Positions 42,671 to 51,054 of a stretch of DNA of 64,000 nucleotides are shown in pieces; within the stretch, counting starts at the first letter, position 1; each line of letters starts with the position of its first letter. The stretch spans positions 212,622-276,621 of the forward strand of contig NZ_NQVN01000002.1 of the NCBI RefSeq assembly GCF_002770725.1, given 5' to 3'. The position numbers and the translations under genes are program-made. The notes under the pieces were generated by a model. It saw only the letters and a program-made list of their open reading frames with translations. It was not told where the DNA came from and ran no database searches. The stretch is from Pleomorphomonas carboxyditropha. GTDB lineage: Bacteria; Pseudomonadota; Alphaproteobacteria; Rhizobiales; Pleomorphomonadaceae.

Positions 42671-43030
42671 GTCGGAGATCCATTTCGCAGCCGTCCGGTG
42701 GACGACTTTGGTCAAGGGCTAACGCTCCCGCCAATCAATAGCAACAATATGTTGCTAATTCCGTATTCATGCGTAGGGAGACGCTCCGGCGGCGTGTTGC
42801 CGCGAAGGGACTGACGTTGCGCCGGATTTTGCCGGCGGGACGAAAACCGGGAAACAAAACAACATGATCTCTTGGTCGATTTACGCAGGATTGCCGATTG
42901 ACCTTCGCTGCCCGGTTGCATTGAGATTTCAGCCCTCAAGGCCCGGTGGCGGCAAGCCTTTCCCAGGCTGCCCGCCGGGGCTCCGCTCCAGGCCGGCAGT
43001 TCCGGCTCCGCCCAACGGAAGGCGTTCGAC
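42671..43030. other. Divergent intergenic region between ABC pair and HMA2/P-type ATPase cassette
   Basis: A 360-bp region without a gene. It contains the TetR-type palindrome near 42739-42757 on the ABC side. On the cassette side I see a weak -35-like TTGACC (42897-42902), a small hairpin CGCCGG/CCGGCG around 42822-42838, and no convincing -10. No Irr, RirA or Fur box of standard form was recognised. Confidence 0.55.
42739..42757 (-). promoter_or_regulatory. Palindromic operator, likely for the TetR regulator
   Basis: Arms TAGCAAC (42739-42745) and GTTGCTA (42751-42757) pair perfectly around AATAT. It lies 69 bp upstream of the ABC pair's ATG, within the least GC-rich part of the region, where the -10 element is expected. 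Confidence 0.55.
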
Positions 43031-43507
43031 ATGGCATCCAGGGATGAAGCGAAGGGGATTGCCTCCAGCCTGCCGGGCCGGCTGCGCCTCAGGCACGCCG
43101 TTCTTCGCCGGCCGGCCGTCAACGCTGCCCTTGCGGCCGAAATCGGCGGCTGGCCGGGCGTGACGGCGGCGACCGGCAGCGCCGGCACCGGCGGCCTGCT
43201 CGTCGCCTACGACGTCGAGACCGTCGGGCAGGCAGAGATGGAGGCCCGCTCCGTGGCGCTTGTCCTGTCGCATGTTCCTGAAGCACCGGTCGACGCCGCC
43301 GATGACGACGACGGGGACGATGCCCCCGACGTCTGGGAGAGGGTAGGGGCGCTCAATCGGCCGGCCAAGATCGGCATGTTCGCCACGCTCGGCGCCAGCA
43401 TGGCGGCGCTCGCGGTGAGCCGCCGCGTCCATGCCGCCTTTGGCGGGGCCTATCTCGGGCTGCTCGCCATCCATCTTCTCAAGCACCGGCGGAAGCTCGT
43501 CCGATGA
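43031..43507 (+). CDS. HMA2-domain membrane protein, ferrosome-type cassette gene 1
   Basis: A 158-residue protein. Residues ~14-75 are a heavy-metal-associated-like fold without the CxxC metal motif; instead it has SLPGRLRLRH, the arginine-rich motif shared with two other products in this cassette. An acidic linker (DAADDDDGDDAPDVWE, ~92-107) follows, then two hydrophobic segments and a basic tail KHRRKLVR. This HMA-like plus membrane layout resembles FezC-type proteins of ferrosome clusters. It overlaps the next gene by 4 bp. Confidence 0.82.
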   Translation: MASRDEAKGIASSLPGRLRLRHAVLRRPAVNAALAAEIGGWPGVTAATGSAGTGGLLVAYDVETVGQAEMEARSVALVLSHVPEAPVDAADDDDGDDAPDVWERVGALNRPAKIGMFATLGASMAALAVSRRVHAAFGGAYLGLLAIHLLKHRRKLVR

Positions 43508-43845
43508 ACGTCCATTCCGATATCGATCCGGTCGAGGGCTGGCGGGCGATGGTGGCGGCGCTGTCGATCGCCCATCACATTCCCGGCCGCATCCGTCTCA
43601 GGCTGTCGGGCGATGTCGCCTCGGCGCCGTCGGGCGCCGCCGAGCGCGTTCTTCGTTTCGCCCGCATCGCGCAGGATGTGCCGGGGATCCGCTCGGCCAA
43701 GCTCAACCCGCTGGCCCGGTCCTGCGTGGTCGAATACGACCCGGCGGCCATTCCCCCGGCCGCCTGGGAGAATCTGGCGCAGGGCGAGAGAACCGAACCG
43801 GCGGAGCGGCTTCTTCGGTTGCTGGTCGCTTCGTCCGGCGCCTAG
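43504..43845 (+). CDS. HMA2-domain protein, cassette gene 2
   Basis: A 113-residue soluble protein consisting almost only of one HMA2-like domain: HHIPGRIRLRLSG (~23-35), then FARIAQDVPGIRSAKLNPLARSCVVEYDP. The PGRxRxR motif replaces the cysteine motif of copper chaperones, and the histidine pair before it might bind metal. ATG 43504 overlaps gene 1. No transmembrane segment. A 112-bp gap with a hairpin-prone sequence precedes the next gene. Confidence 0.82.
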   Translation: MNVHSDIDPVEGWRAMVAALSIAHHIPGRIRLRLSGDVASAPSGAAERVLRFARIAQDVPGIRSAKLNPLARSCVVEYDPAAIPPAAWENLAQGERTEPAERLLRLLVASSGA

Positions 43846-43957
43846 CCGCTCCGGGAACGCCGGTCTGCCGGTCGCTCCCGGAGTTCCACAAGTCCGAGCA
43901 GGATCCGTCCGGGCGGTCATCCGGAGAAGGGTCCGCTCCAGCGCGAAAGGTCACCGG

Positions 43958-44350
43958 ATGCTGCCTCTCCTCACGTTCGCTTCCGGCCTGATCGTCGGCA
44001 TCGCCGGCATCCGGCTCGCCCGATCCGCCAAGCCCGGCGACGGCCTCAAGGCTGCCGCCGACACCATCGGCACCAGGGCGCGCGAAGGCCTCGAATCCGC
44101 GCGTTCCGGCCTGCGCGAGGCGGCGGTGACGGGCCTTTCCACCGTCGAGAAGACGTCGGCCAGCCTGCGCGACAGGCTGCAACCGACGGCGCCGCCAAGC
44201 CCCGCCGGGGAGGCTCCGGCCGCGCCCGCGGAGCCGCCGAAGGCCGCTGTCCGGCCGGCCGCCAAATCGGCTACCGGCAAGCCGTCCGCCGCGCGGCCGG
44301 CCCGCCGGCGGGCCGTCAAGCCGGCGGCAACCCCCGGCACGTCGTCATGA
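43958..44350 (+). CDS. Small membrane protein with Lys/Ala/Pro-rich tail, cassette gene 3
   Basis: A 130-residue protein with an N-terminal hydrophobic helix (residues 1-20, LLTFASGLIVGIAGIRLA), an amphipathic helical part (TIGTRAREGLESARSGLREA), and a C-terminal half rich in Ala, Pro, Lys and Arg (PARRRAVKPAATPG at the end), histone-H1-like in composition. GAAAGG lies 7-8 nt before ATG 43958. No known family. A low-complexity basic tail on a membrane anchor could interact with phosphate-rich granules, which is speculation. Confidence 0.72.
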   Translation: MLPLLTFASGLIVGIAGIRLARSAKPGDGLKAAADTIGTRAREGLESARSGLREAAVTGLSTVEKTSASLRDRLQPTAPPSPAGEAPAAPAEPPKAAVRPAAKSATGKPSAARPARRRAVKPAATPGTSS

Positions 44351-44673
44351 AGCGCGCCAAGGCTGGCAGGCGAAAGAGCCGCAATCCGGAGGCGCTCGGC
44401 ACCGTCTTCGCCAGGGGCTTCGTCGTCACCGGCCTGCTCGCCGCCCTGCAGGGCGGCCGGCGGCCGGGACGCGACGTTCTGCGCCTCGCATTGCAGGGCG
44501 GGGCGGCGCTCGCCGCCGGCACCATGGCGGCCGAGGCATTGGGACGGCGCGACTATGCCGCGGCCGCTACCGCCGTCGCCGCCGGCGCGGCGGGCGTCGT
44601 TGCCGCCGAGGCGTTGAACGCCCTCGCGTCGGGCGAACTTCCCATCAAGGACAAGGAGACCGAAGGTGGCTAA
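44347..44673 (+). CDS. Small Ala/Gly-rich membrane protein, cassette gene 4
   Basis: A 108-residue protein: basic N-terminus (MKRAKAGRRKSRNPE), then two or three weakly hydrophobic Ala/Gly-rich segments (RFVVTGLLAALQG and AAGTMAAEALGR, AAAATAVAAGAAGVVAAEAL). It overlaps the previous gene by 4 bp and the next by 8 bp. No recognised family. Its position inside the cassette and the shape suggest a membrane-shaping or granule-associated structural protein. Confidence 0.7.
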   Translation: MKRAKAGRRKSRNPEALGTVFARGFVVTGLLAALQGGRRPGRDVLRLALQGGAALAAGTMAAEALGRRDYAAAATAVAAGAAGVVAAEALNALASGELPIKDKETEGG

Positions 44674-44998
44674 GAAGAACAGGAAGCTCAAGAAGCTGAA
44701 GAAGCAGCTTAAGGCCCTCAACGCCGGCATGCCGCAGGCCATGGCGCCGGCGGGCAGCGGTGGTATCGTCGCCGGCCTCGGCCGCCTGCTGCCGTCGCGA
44801 CGCTCCGATCAGTTCCTGCTCGGCCTCGTCCTCGGCGGGGCCGGCGCCTACGTCCTGAGCGACGAGGCATTGCGCGGCAGGATCATGAAGTCCTGGATGA
44901 GGCTCTATGCCGGCATGGCCTCGGGCATCGAGGAGATGAAGGAGCAGATGGAAGACATCAAGGCGGAGCTGGCCGCGGAACAGGACGGCGCCGTCTGA
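44666..44998 (+). CDS. Small YtxH-like membrane protein, cassette gene 5
   Basis: A 110-residue protein from GTG 44666. Lysine-rich N-terminus (KKNRKLKKLKKQLKAL), a central transmembrane helix (QFLLGLVLGGAGAYVLS, ~48-64), and a C-terminal amphipathic/coiled part (GIEEMKEQMEDIKAELAAEQ). This resembles YtxH-like gas-vesicle/envelope proteins in layout. Its stop overlaps the start of the P-type ATPase gene (TGATG). Confidence 0.72.
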   Translation: MAKKNRKLKKLKKQLKALNAGMPQAMAPAGSGGIVAGLGRLLPSRRSDQFLLGLVLGGAGAYVLSDEALRGRIMKSWMRLYAGMASGIEEMKEQMEDIKAELAAEQDGAV

Positions 44999-47067
44999 TG
45001 GCGGCCTTCGTCGGTGGCCTTGACGTCGTGCACCGGCTGCCCGGCCGCTTGCGGTTGCGTTACCGCAAGGGGCTCGACGGGTCGGCGCTCGCCACGCTGG
45101 CGCTGGAGATCGCCGGCGTCACCTCGGCGCGCGCCAACGGTCATGTGCGGTCGCTGACGCTGACCTACGATCCCGGCGTGACGAGCGCCGAGCGGCTGGT
45201 CGCGGCCGTCGCCGGCTTGAACCTCGGCAGCGGGCCGGCGCGCCGCGCCCGGCCGCCGGGCAACCGGGCCCGGGTGATGGCCAGCCTCGCCACCGCCGGC
45301 AGCGTCGCTTTCGTGCCGGCGCCGCTCCGCCTGCCGATGAGCCTCGCCGCGACGGCCCCGGTTCTTGCCAACGCGTTCGGCGATTGGCGCGACAACGGCG
45401 TCACCTCGCATGCGCTCGAGGGGCTGGCGGTCACCATCTCGCTGATGCGCGCCGACTACACGGCGGCCACCACCACCGCCTTCATGCTGACGCTCGGCGA
45501 ATATCTCGAGGACAGCGTCGCCCGCCGGGCCGACGAACTGCTCAGCAGCCTGCTCAGGCCGTCGAGCCACGAGGTCTGGGTGCTGCGCGACGGCGCCGAA
45601 ATGGTGGTGCCGGCCGGCGAGGTGGCGGTCGGCGACGCCGTGGTGGTCGGCACCGGCGCGGTCATTCCGGTCGACGGCACGGTGCTGTCCGGCGAGGCGA
45701 CCGTCAACGAGGCGGCGATGACCGGCGAGAGCGTGTCGCTCGCCAAGGGCCGGGGCGCCGCGGTGCTGTCGGGGACGCTGGTCGAGGACGGACGGCTGGT
45801 GATCTACGCCGAGCAGGTCGGCCGGCAGACGGCCGCCGCCCGCATCGCCGACTATGTCGAGCAGTGCCTGGAGGCCAAGAGCGAGGCGCAGCTCGACGCC
45901 GCCCGCCTTGCCGACCGGCTGGTGCCGGTGGTGCTGAAGCTGGCCGGCGGCGCCTGGCTCCTCACCGGCGACTGGCGCCGCGCCGCTTCGGTGCTGCAGG
46001 CCGACTATGCCTGCGCGCTGAAGCTGGCGACGCCCGTCGCCTTCAAGTCGGCGATGTACGCGGCCGGCAAGGCCGGCATCCTGATCAAGGGCGCCTCGGC
46101 GCTGGAGCGGCTTGCTGCCGCCGACACCTTCATCTTCGACAAGACCGGCACGCTGACCACCGGTCTCCTCGAAGTGACCGACGCCGTCACCTTCGACGGC
46201 CGCTACACGCCGGAGGATCTGGTGTTCCTCGCCGCGTCGGTCGAGGAGCATTATTTCCATCCGCTGGCGCTGGCCGTGGTGGCCGCGGCGCGGGAGCTCG
46301 GCAGCCACCACTTCGATCACCAGGAGGTGGAGTTCATCGTCGCCCACGGCGTTTCCAGCGTCATCGACGGCAAGCGGATCGTGGTGGGATCGCGGCATTT
46401 CGTGGCCGAGGACGAGGGCATCGACCTCGGGCCGGCCGAGGAGACCATCGGCAGGCTCTATCGCGACGGCAAGACGCTGCTCTACATCGGCTACGGCGGC
46501 GAGCTGATCGGCATCATCGGCCTGAAAGACAGCGTGCGCGCCTCGAGCGCCCGGACCATCGCCCGCCTGCGCAAGCTCGGCGCCCGGCGCATCCTGATGC
46601 TCACCGGCGACCATCGCGAACGCGCCGCCGAGATGGCCGATGCGCTCGGCTTCGACGGCTTCTATGCCGAGCTGATGCCGGAGGACAAGGCGGCGATCAT
46701 CGCTCGCCTCAACGCCGAGGGCGCCCGCATCGCCTTCGTCGGCGACGGCATCAACGACGCGCCGGCGCTGGCCGGCGCCCATGTCGGCATCGCCATGCAG
46801 CGCGGCGCCGACATCGCCCGCCTGACCGCCGACATCGCGCTGCTGGAAGACGACATCGAGCGGATCGCCGACGCCAAGGAGGCCGCCAACGAGGCGATGC
46901 GGCTGATCGCCCGCAACTACAAGGCCACGGTCTGGCTCAACACGGCCATCCTCGGCGCCGCCGCCTTCGGCTTCCTGTCGCCGGTGGCGACGGCGGTGCT
47001 GCACAACGGCACCACCCTCGGCATCCTGCTCAACGCGCTGCACAAGCGATTTTCCCGACGGCGCTGA
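44998..47067 (+). CDS. fezB: P1B-type metal-transporting ATPase, probable FezB (P1B-6) of a ferrosome cluster
   Basis: A 689-residue P-type ATPase. An N-terminal HMA2 domain (~10-75) begins HRLPGRLRLRYR (R17, R19, R21, R23) with no CxxC. Core motifs: TGES (242-245), phosphorylated D381 in DKTGT, and GDGINDAPALAG near residue 580. The membrane metal motif normally CPC is here ACALKLATP with C339 and no proline before it. These features fit P1B-6 ATPases that load iron into ferrosomes. The symbol is tentative. It ends the six-gene cassette, whose other products are membrane or HMA2 proteins. Confidence 0.85.
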   Translation: MAAFVGGLDVVHRLPGRLRLRYRKGLDGSALATLALEIAGVTSARANGHVRSLTLTYDPGVTSAERLVAAVAGLNLGSGPARRARPPGNRARVMASLATAGSVAFVPAPLRLPMSLAATAPVLANAFGDWRDNGVTSHALEGLAVTISLMRADYTAATTTAFMLTLGEYLEDSVARRADELLSSLLRPSSHEVWVLRDGAEMVVPAGEVAVGDAVVVGTGAVIPVDGTVLSGEATVNEAAMTGESVSLAKGRGAAVLSGTLVEDGRLVIYAEQVGRQTAAARIADYVEQCLEAKSEAQLDAARLADRLVPVVLKLAGGAWLLTGDWRRAASVLQADYACALKLATPVAFKSAMYAAGKAGILIKGASALERLAAADTFIFDKTGTLTTGLLEVTDAVTFDGRYTPEDLVFLAASVEEHYFHPLALAVVAAARELGSHHFDHQEVEFIVAHGVSSVIDGKRIVVGSRHFVAEDEGIDLGPAEETIGRLYRDGKTLLYIGYGGELIGIIGLKDSVRASSARTIARLRKLGARRILMLTGDHRERAAEMADALGFDGFYAELMPEDKAAIIARLNAEGARIAFVGDGINDAPALAGAHVGIAMQRGADIARLTADIALLEDDIERIADAKEAANEAMRLIARNYKATVWLNTAILGAAAFGFLSPVATAVLHNGTTLGILLNALHKRFSRRR

Positions 47068-47218
47068 AGCCCGGAGCGCGGGCTGCAAGTCGCTCTCGAC
47101 GGCAATGCGCCGCCGGGCCGGGTGGGGAACCATGCGCGAGCGCCATCCTACTCCCGGCTCGGTACGCCGCCGTTCTGGTAGGCGACCTCAAGCCCGTTGG
47201 AAAAACGAAAGCGGGTCG

Positions 47219-48277
47219 TCATGACTGCAACGGAATCGTGTTGCTGCCCGAGAAGGCCAGGGTCACCTTGCTTCCGTCTTCCAGCTTCAGGAAATCGGTG
47301 TTGGCCTGACCGACGCGGATCGTCTTGCCCTGGTAGTCGACGAACACCGTCGTCCAGTTGCCGGCGAACAGCCGCCGCGTGATCCGGCCTTCGAGCCGGT
47401 TTCCCGTGCCGCCGTCGTTTTCGCCGGCGATCCTCACCTGCTCGGGGCGGATCAGGCAGCAGCCGGGCTCGCCGGTGGCTCCCCGGCCGGCGCCGGGCGC
47501 GGTCTCGAGCAGGGTGCCGTCGGCGAGCCTGAGCCGGCCGTCGGTCCAGATGCCCTCGAAGATGTTGGCTTCGCCGAGGAAAGTCGCCGCGAAGCGCGTC
47601 TTCGGGCGCCGATAGATGTCCTCGGGCGCGCCTTCCTCGACCAACTGCCCGGCCCGAAGGATGCCGATGCGGTCGCTCATGGTGAGCGCCTCTTCCTGAT
47701 CGTGGGTGACGAAGATGGTGGTGATGCCGACTTCGCGCTGGATGCGCTTCAGCTCCACCTGCATATCGAGGCGCAGCGCCTTGTCGAGGGCGCCGAGCGG
47801 CTCGTCGAGCAGCAGGACGCGCGGATTGATGACGATGGCGCGGGCCAGGGCGACGCGCTGGCGCTGCCCGCCGGACAACTGGTGCGGCCGGCGAGTCTCC
47901 AGCTCGGAGAGCTGAACGAGTTCGAGGGCGCGGCGGACCTCTCTGGCCGCGTCCTCGCGCGGCACGCCGCGCACGTCGAGCCCGAAGGCGATGTTGTCGA
48001 ACACGTTCATGTTGGGGAACAGGGCATAGCTCTGGAACACCATGCCGATGTTGCGCTTTTCGAGGGGAACGCGCTCGACGCTCTCGCCGCCGATGGCGAT
48101 GTGGCCCTGGTCGGGATAGCCGAAGCCGGCGATCAGCCGCAGCAGCGTGGTCTTGCCGCTGCCCGACGGGCCGAGCAGGGCATAGAAGCCGCCATCCTCG
48201 AAGCTGATCGAAACGTCGTCGAGCGCCTTGAAGGTCCCGAAGCTCCGCGACAGGTTCCTGACTTCGACGCTGGCCAT
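47219..48277 (-). CDS. Polyamine-type ABC transporter ATP-binding protein (PotA type)
   Basis: A 352-residue ATPase with Walker A GPSGSGKTT (36-44), Q-loop VFQSYALFPNMN, signature LSGGQRQRVALARAIV, Walker B LLLDEPLGALD and switch VTHDQEEAL. The C-terminal TOBE domain (CLIRPEQVRIA, then YQGKTIRVGQANT) is of the spermidine/putrescine or Fe/thiosulfate-type class. ATG 48277 shares one base with the permease stop codon. It is the last gene of the operon started by the GntR gene. Confidence 0.93.
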   Translation of the reverse strand: MASVEVRNLSRSFGTFKALDDVSISFEDGGFYALLGPSGSGKTTLLRLIAGFGYPDQGHIAIGGESVERVPLEKRNIGMVFQSYALFPNMNVFDNIAFGLDVRGVPREDAAREVRRALELVQLSELETRRPHQLSGGQRQRVALARAIVINPRVLLLDEPLGALDKALRLDMQVELKRIQREVGITTIFVTHDQEEALTMSDRIGILRAGQLVEEGAPEDIYRRPKTRFAATFLGEANIFEGIWTDGRLRLADGTLLETAPGAGRGATGEPGCCLIRPEQVRIAGENDGGTGNRLEGRITRRLFAGNWTTVFVDYQGKTIRVGQANTDFLKLEDGSKVTLAFSGSNTIPLQS

Positions 48278-49068
48278 CAGTCGTTTCCTCCGAACTTGTA
48301 GAAGCGCGCCGTGAACAGCATCAAAGCCATCGACAACACGATGATGATCGTCGAAACCGCGTTGATCTCCGGCGTGAACCCCTTGCGGATGGCGGCGTAG
48401 ATCTCGACCGGCAGGGTGGTCTGGCCGGGCGTCGCCAGAAAATAGGAGACCACGAACTGATCGAAGGACACGGCGAAGGCGAACAGCGCACCGGCGACCA
48501 CGCTCGGGGCGATCCAGGGCAGGGTGACCCGGCGGGTGACCTGCCATTGATTGGCGCCGAGCGAACGCGCCGCCTCCTCGAGCTCGGGGGCGAAGGTCTT
48601 CAGCCGGGCGTTGTTGACGATGATGACGTAGGGAAGCGCCAGCGCCACGTGGCCGAGGATGAGGGCATGCAGCCCCCGGCCGATGCCGACGCCGAAGAAG
48701 AACACCAGCATGGCCGTGCCGGTGATCAGCCAGGGAATGGCGATCGGCGGCAGCAGCAGCGCCTGGAGGATCTTCTTGCCCTTGAACTCGTAGCGGAACA
48801 GGGCGAGCGAGGCCGCCGTTCCGAGCGTCGTCGCGATCAGCGCGGTGGCCAGCGCGATCTTGAGGCTGTAGAGGGACGCGTCGACGAGCTGGGCATTGCC
48901 GGCGAGCTGGACGTACCAGGTCGTCGACCATTCGATCGGCAGCATGTAGAACGGGGAGGCGTTGAACGACATCAACCCCATGATGACGATCGGCAGGTAG
49001 AGGAAGGCGAGCAGCAAGCCGACGAACAGCCTTCCCACGACCTCGAGCAGGCGGGTCAGCGGGCTCAT
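48277..49068 (-). CDS. Polyamine-type ABC transporter permease (PotC type)
   Basis: A 263-residue membrane protein, six helices, with YLPIVIMGLMSFNASPF near the N-terminus and the EAA loop ELEEAARSLGANQWQVTRRVTLP. This is the PotC half of the importer channel. Overlaps both neighbours by a few bases, so expression is coupled. Confidence 0.92.
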   Translation of the reverse strand: MSPLTRLLEVVGRLFVGLLLAFLYLPIVIMGLMSFNASPFYMLPIEWSTTWYVQLAGNAQLVDASLYSLKIALATALIATTLGTAASLALFRYEFKGKKILQALLLPPIAIPWLITGTAMLVFFFGVGIGRGLHALILGHVALALPYVIIVNNARLKTFAPELEEAARSLGANQWQVTRRVTLPWIAPSVVAGALFAFAVSFDQFVVSYFLATPGQTTLPVEIYAAIRKGFTPEINAVSTIIIVLSMALMLFTARFYKFGGND

Positions 49069-49937
49069 GCGCTCCTCCTCATGACGGGCGAGGCGGCGGC
49101 GAGGATGAACAGCACCACGGCCAGCAGAATGAAGGACAGCGCCGCGCCGAGCGGCCAGTTGAACACGGCCACGAACTGGTCCTCGATGACCGTTCCGTAA
49201 AAGGTGCCGGTGCGGCCGCCGAGGATGCGCGGTTCCATGAACGAGCCGATCACCGGAACGAAGACCAGCACGGCTCCGGCCACGATGCCCGGCAGCGACA
49301 GCGGAATGATCAGCCGGCGCAGCACCGTGAAGCGCGAGGCGCCCAGCGAGCGCGCCGCCTCGATGACGCTGTCGTCGATCGCCTGCAGGCTGAGATAGCA
49401 GGTGAGCACGATGTAGGGGACGTAGGAGTGGACGAGCCCGATGATCACCGCGGGATAGGAATAGATGAGGTCGATGTCGACCTTGAACGGCAGGACGGCG
49501 TTGAGCAGCGTGTCGAGGATGCCGCCGCTGCGCAGCACCATCGCCCAGGAGAAGACACGCACCAGGCCGTTGCTCCAGAACGGCAGGATGACCAGGAGAA
49601 AGATCGCCTCCCGGCTGCGGCCCTTCAGGACCTTGGCCAGCACATAGGCGGCGGGAAAGCCGAGGACGACGCACCAAAAGGTCACCTCGAACGCCAGGCG
49701 CAGCGACGACAGGAGCAGCTTGGCGTAGATGCCGGTCGTGAAGAAGGCGGCATAGTTGGCGACCGTCATCGACCAGGGCTTGCCGGTGAACGGCATCTCC
49801 GTCACGAAGCTGAAGAACACCATGGCCGACAGCGGCAGGAAGACCGCCAGGACGAGCCAGAGGTAGGCGGGAAAGAGCAGTTGCGCGGCTTTCATGCCTT
49901 GCGACCGATGGGCAGCGAGCGTGGAATTGCCGTTCAT
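49065..49937 (-). CDS. Polyamine-type ABC transporter permease (PotB type)
   Basis: A 290-residue membrane protein with six helices, starting at ATG 49937 after a strong GGGAGAGAG. The PotB-type first helix (LLFPAYLWLVLAVFLPLSAMVFFSF) and EAA loop VIEAARSLGASRFTVLRRLIIP are visible. Forms the channel with the PotC-type protein. Confidence 0.92.
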   Translation of the reverse strand: MNGNSTLAAHRSQGMKAAQLLFPAYLWLVLAVFLPLSAMVFFSFVTEMPFTGKPWSMTVANYAAFFTTGIYAKLLLSSLRLAFEVTFWCVVLGFPAAYVLAKVLKGRSREAIFLLVILPFWSNGLVRVFSWAMVLRSGGILDTLLNAVLPFKVDIDLIYSYPAVIIGLVHSYVPYIVLTCYLSLQAIDDSVIEAARSLGASRFTVLRRLIIPLSLPGIVAGAVLVFVPVIGSFMEPRILGGRTGTFYGTVIEDQFVAVFNWPLGAALSFILLAVVLFILAAASPVMRRSA

Positions 49938-49959
49938 CTCTCTCTCCCGCCGGCCGATG

Positions 49960-51009
49960 TCACTGCACGTTGACCTTGAGTTCCTGCCAGATCTGCAGGT
50001 ATCTCTCGCGGTCGGCATCCGAAACCGGCGCCTGGAACCGGATGCGGCTGGCGACCTCGGGATCGCCCATCACCGCGCGGTTGAAGGCATCAGCCGGCAG
50101 TTCGGCGACCGCCTTGACGTTGGCCGAAACCGGCGCGCCGACCTTGTTGTCCCATTCGACGTAGAAGGCGGGGTCGATCATGTAGTCGATGAAGGCGAGC
50201 GCGCCATCGACGTTCTTGGACCCCGCGGGGATCGAGAACGCATCCAGCCAGCCCACGGCGCCTTCTTCCGGCACGACGAAGGTCACCGGCAGCTTGAAGT
50301 TCTTCTTGGCCCGCCCCGCCGAGCCGCTCCAGTAGGTGCCGACGTCGATCTGGTTGGCGGCGACCATCTGGTTCCAGTCGTTCTCGGCACCCCAGAAGGT
50401 CCTGATCTGCGGCATCAGGGACGCGAGCTTGGCCTTGACCACCTCCATATCCTTGATGTCGTTGATATCCTGGCCGGTGGCGATGGCGCCGAACTGGATG
50501 GCCTCCAGCGCGTCGTCGCGCAGCACCACCCGTCCCTTGTGGGCCTCGTCCCACATCACCTGGATCGAGGTCGGCGTCTTGTCGAACGCCTTGTCGTTGA
50601 CGGCGATCGACGTCAGGCCCCACACCCAGGGCACGCCGTAGATCTTGCCGTCGTGATTGAGCAACGGCGACTGCGCTTTCTCCGGACCGAGGTCCTTGTA
50701 GTTGGCGATCCCGGATACGTCGATCGGCTGGATCAACCCTTCGGTCGTCGCCTGATCGTTGAAGGCGGCGTTGATCATGACGACGTCGTAGAGCCCGGGA
50801 TTGGTCCGCAGCTTGGTGAGCATCTCCTGCTCGGAGTTGAAGAAGTCGTTGACGACCTTGTTGCCGGTCGCCTTCTCGAAAGCGGCGACGGCCCAGGGCT
50901 CGTCCGCGCCGTATCCCTTCCAGTTCAGCACATGAACCTCGGCGGCAACGGCTTGCTGCGCGATCATCACCGCAGCGGCCAACAGCGCCAGCTTGGAAAT
51001 CCCTGTCAT
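49960..51009 (-). CDS. Extracellular solute-binding protein (PotD-like)
   Basis: A 349-residue periplasmic protein with a signal peptide (residues 1-22, ending AVAA). Mature part begins EVHVLNWKGYG, typical of the PotD/polyamine binding family, and contains TNPGLYDVVMINAAF and VGTYWSGSAGR stretches. The aspartate/glutamate residues that grip polyamines cannot be confirmed without alignment, and the operon context (ADP-ribosylglycohydrolase and PfkB kinase) argues for a nucleoside-like ligand instead of a polyamine. Confidence 0.9.
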   Translation of the reverse strand: MTGISKLALLAAAVMIAQQAVAAEVHVLNWKGYGADEPWAVAAFEKATGNKVVNDFFNSEQEMLTKLRTNPGLYDVVMINAAFNDQATTEGLIQPIDVSGIANYKDLGPEKAQSPLLNHDGKIYGVPWVWGLTSIAVNDKAFDKTPTSIQVMWDEAHKGRVVLRDDALEAIQFGAIATGQDINDIKDMEVVKAKLASLMPQIRTFWGAENDWNQMVAANQIDVGTYWSGSAGRAKKNFKLPVTFVVPEEGAVGWLDAFSIPAGSKNVDGALAFIDYMIDPAFYVEWDNKVGAPVSANVKAVAELPADAFNRAVMGDPEVASRIRFQAPVSDADRERYLQIWQELKVNVQ

Positions 51010-51054
51010 GGCATGTTCCTCCTTCGTGTTCTGCGTGCAGCGTCGTTGTCCGAC

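Noticed and set aside
42671-43030. Search for Irr, RirA or Fur boxes in front of the ferrosome-like cassette
   Set aside because: No inverted repeat of the expected form was found; TGA/TCA pairs present have the wrong spacing.
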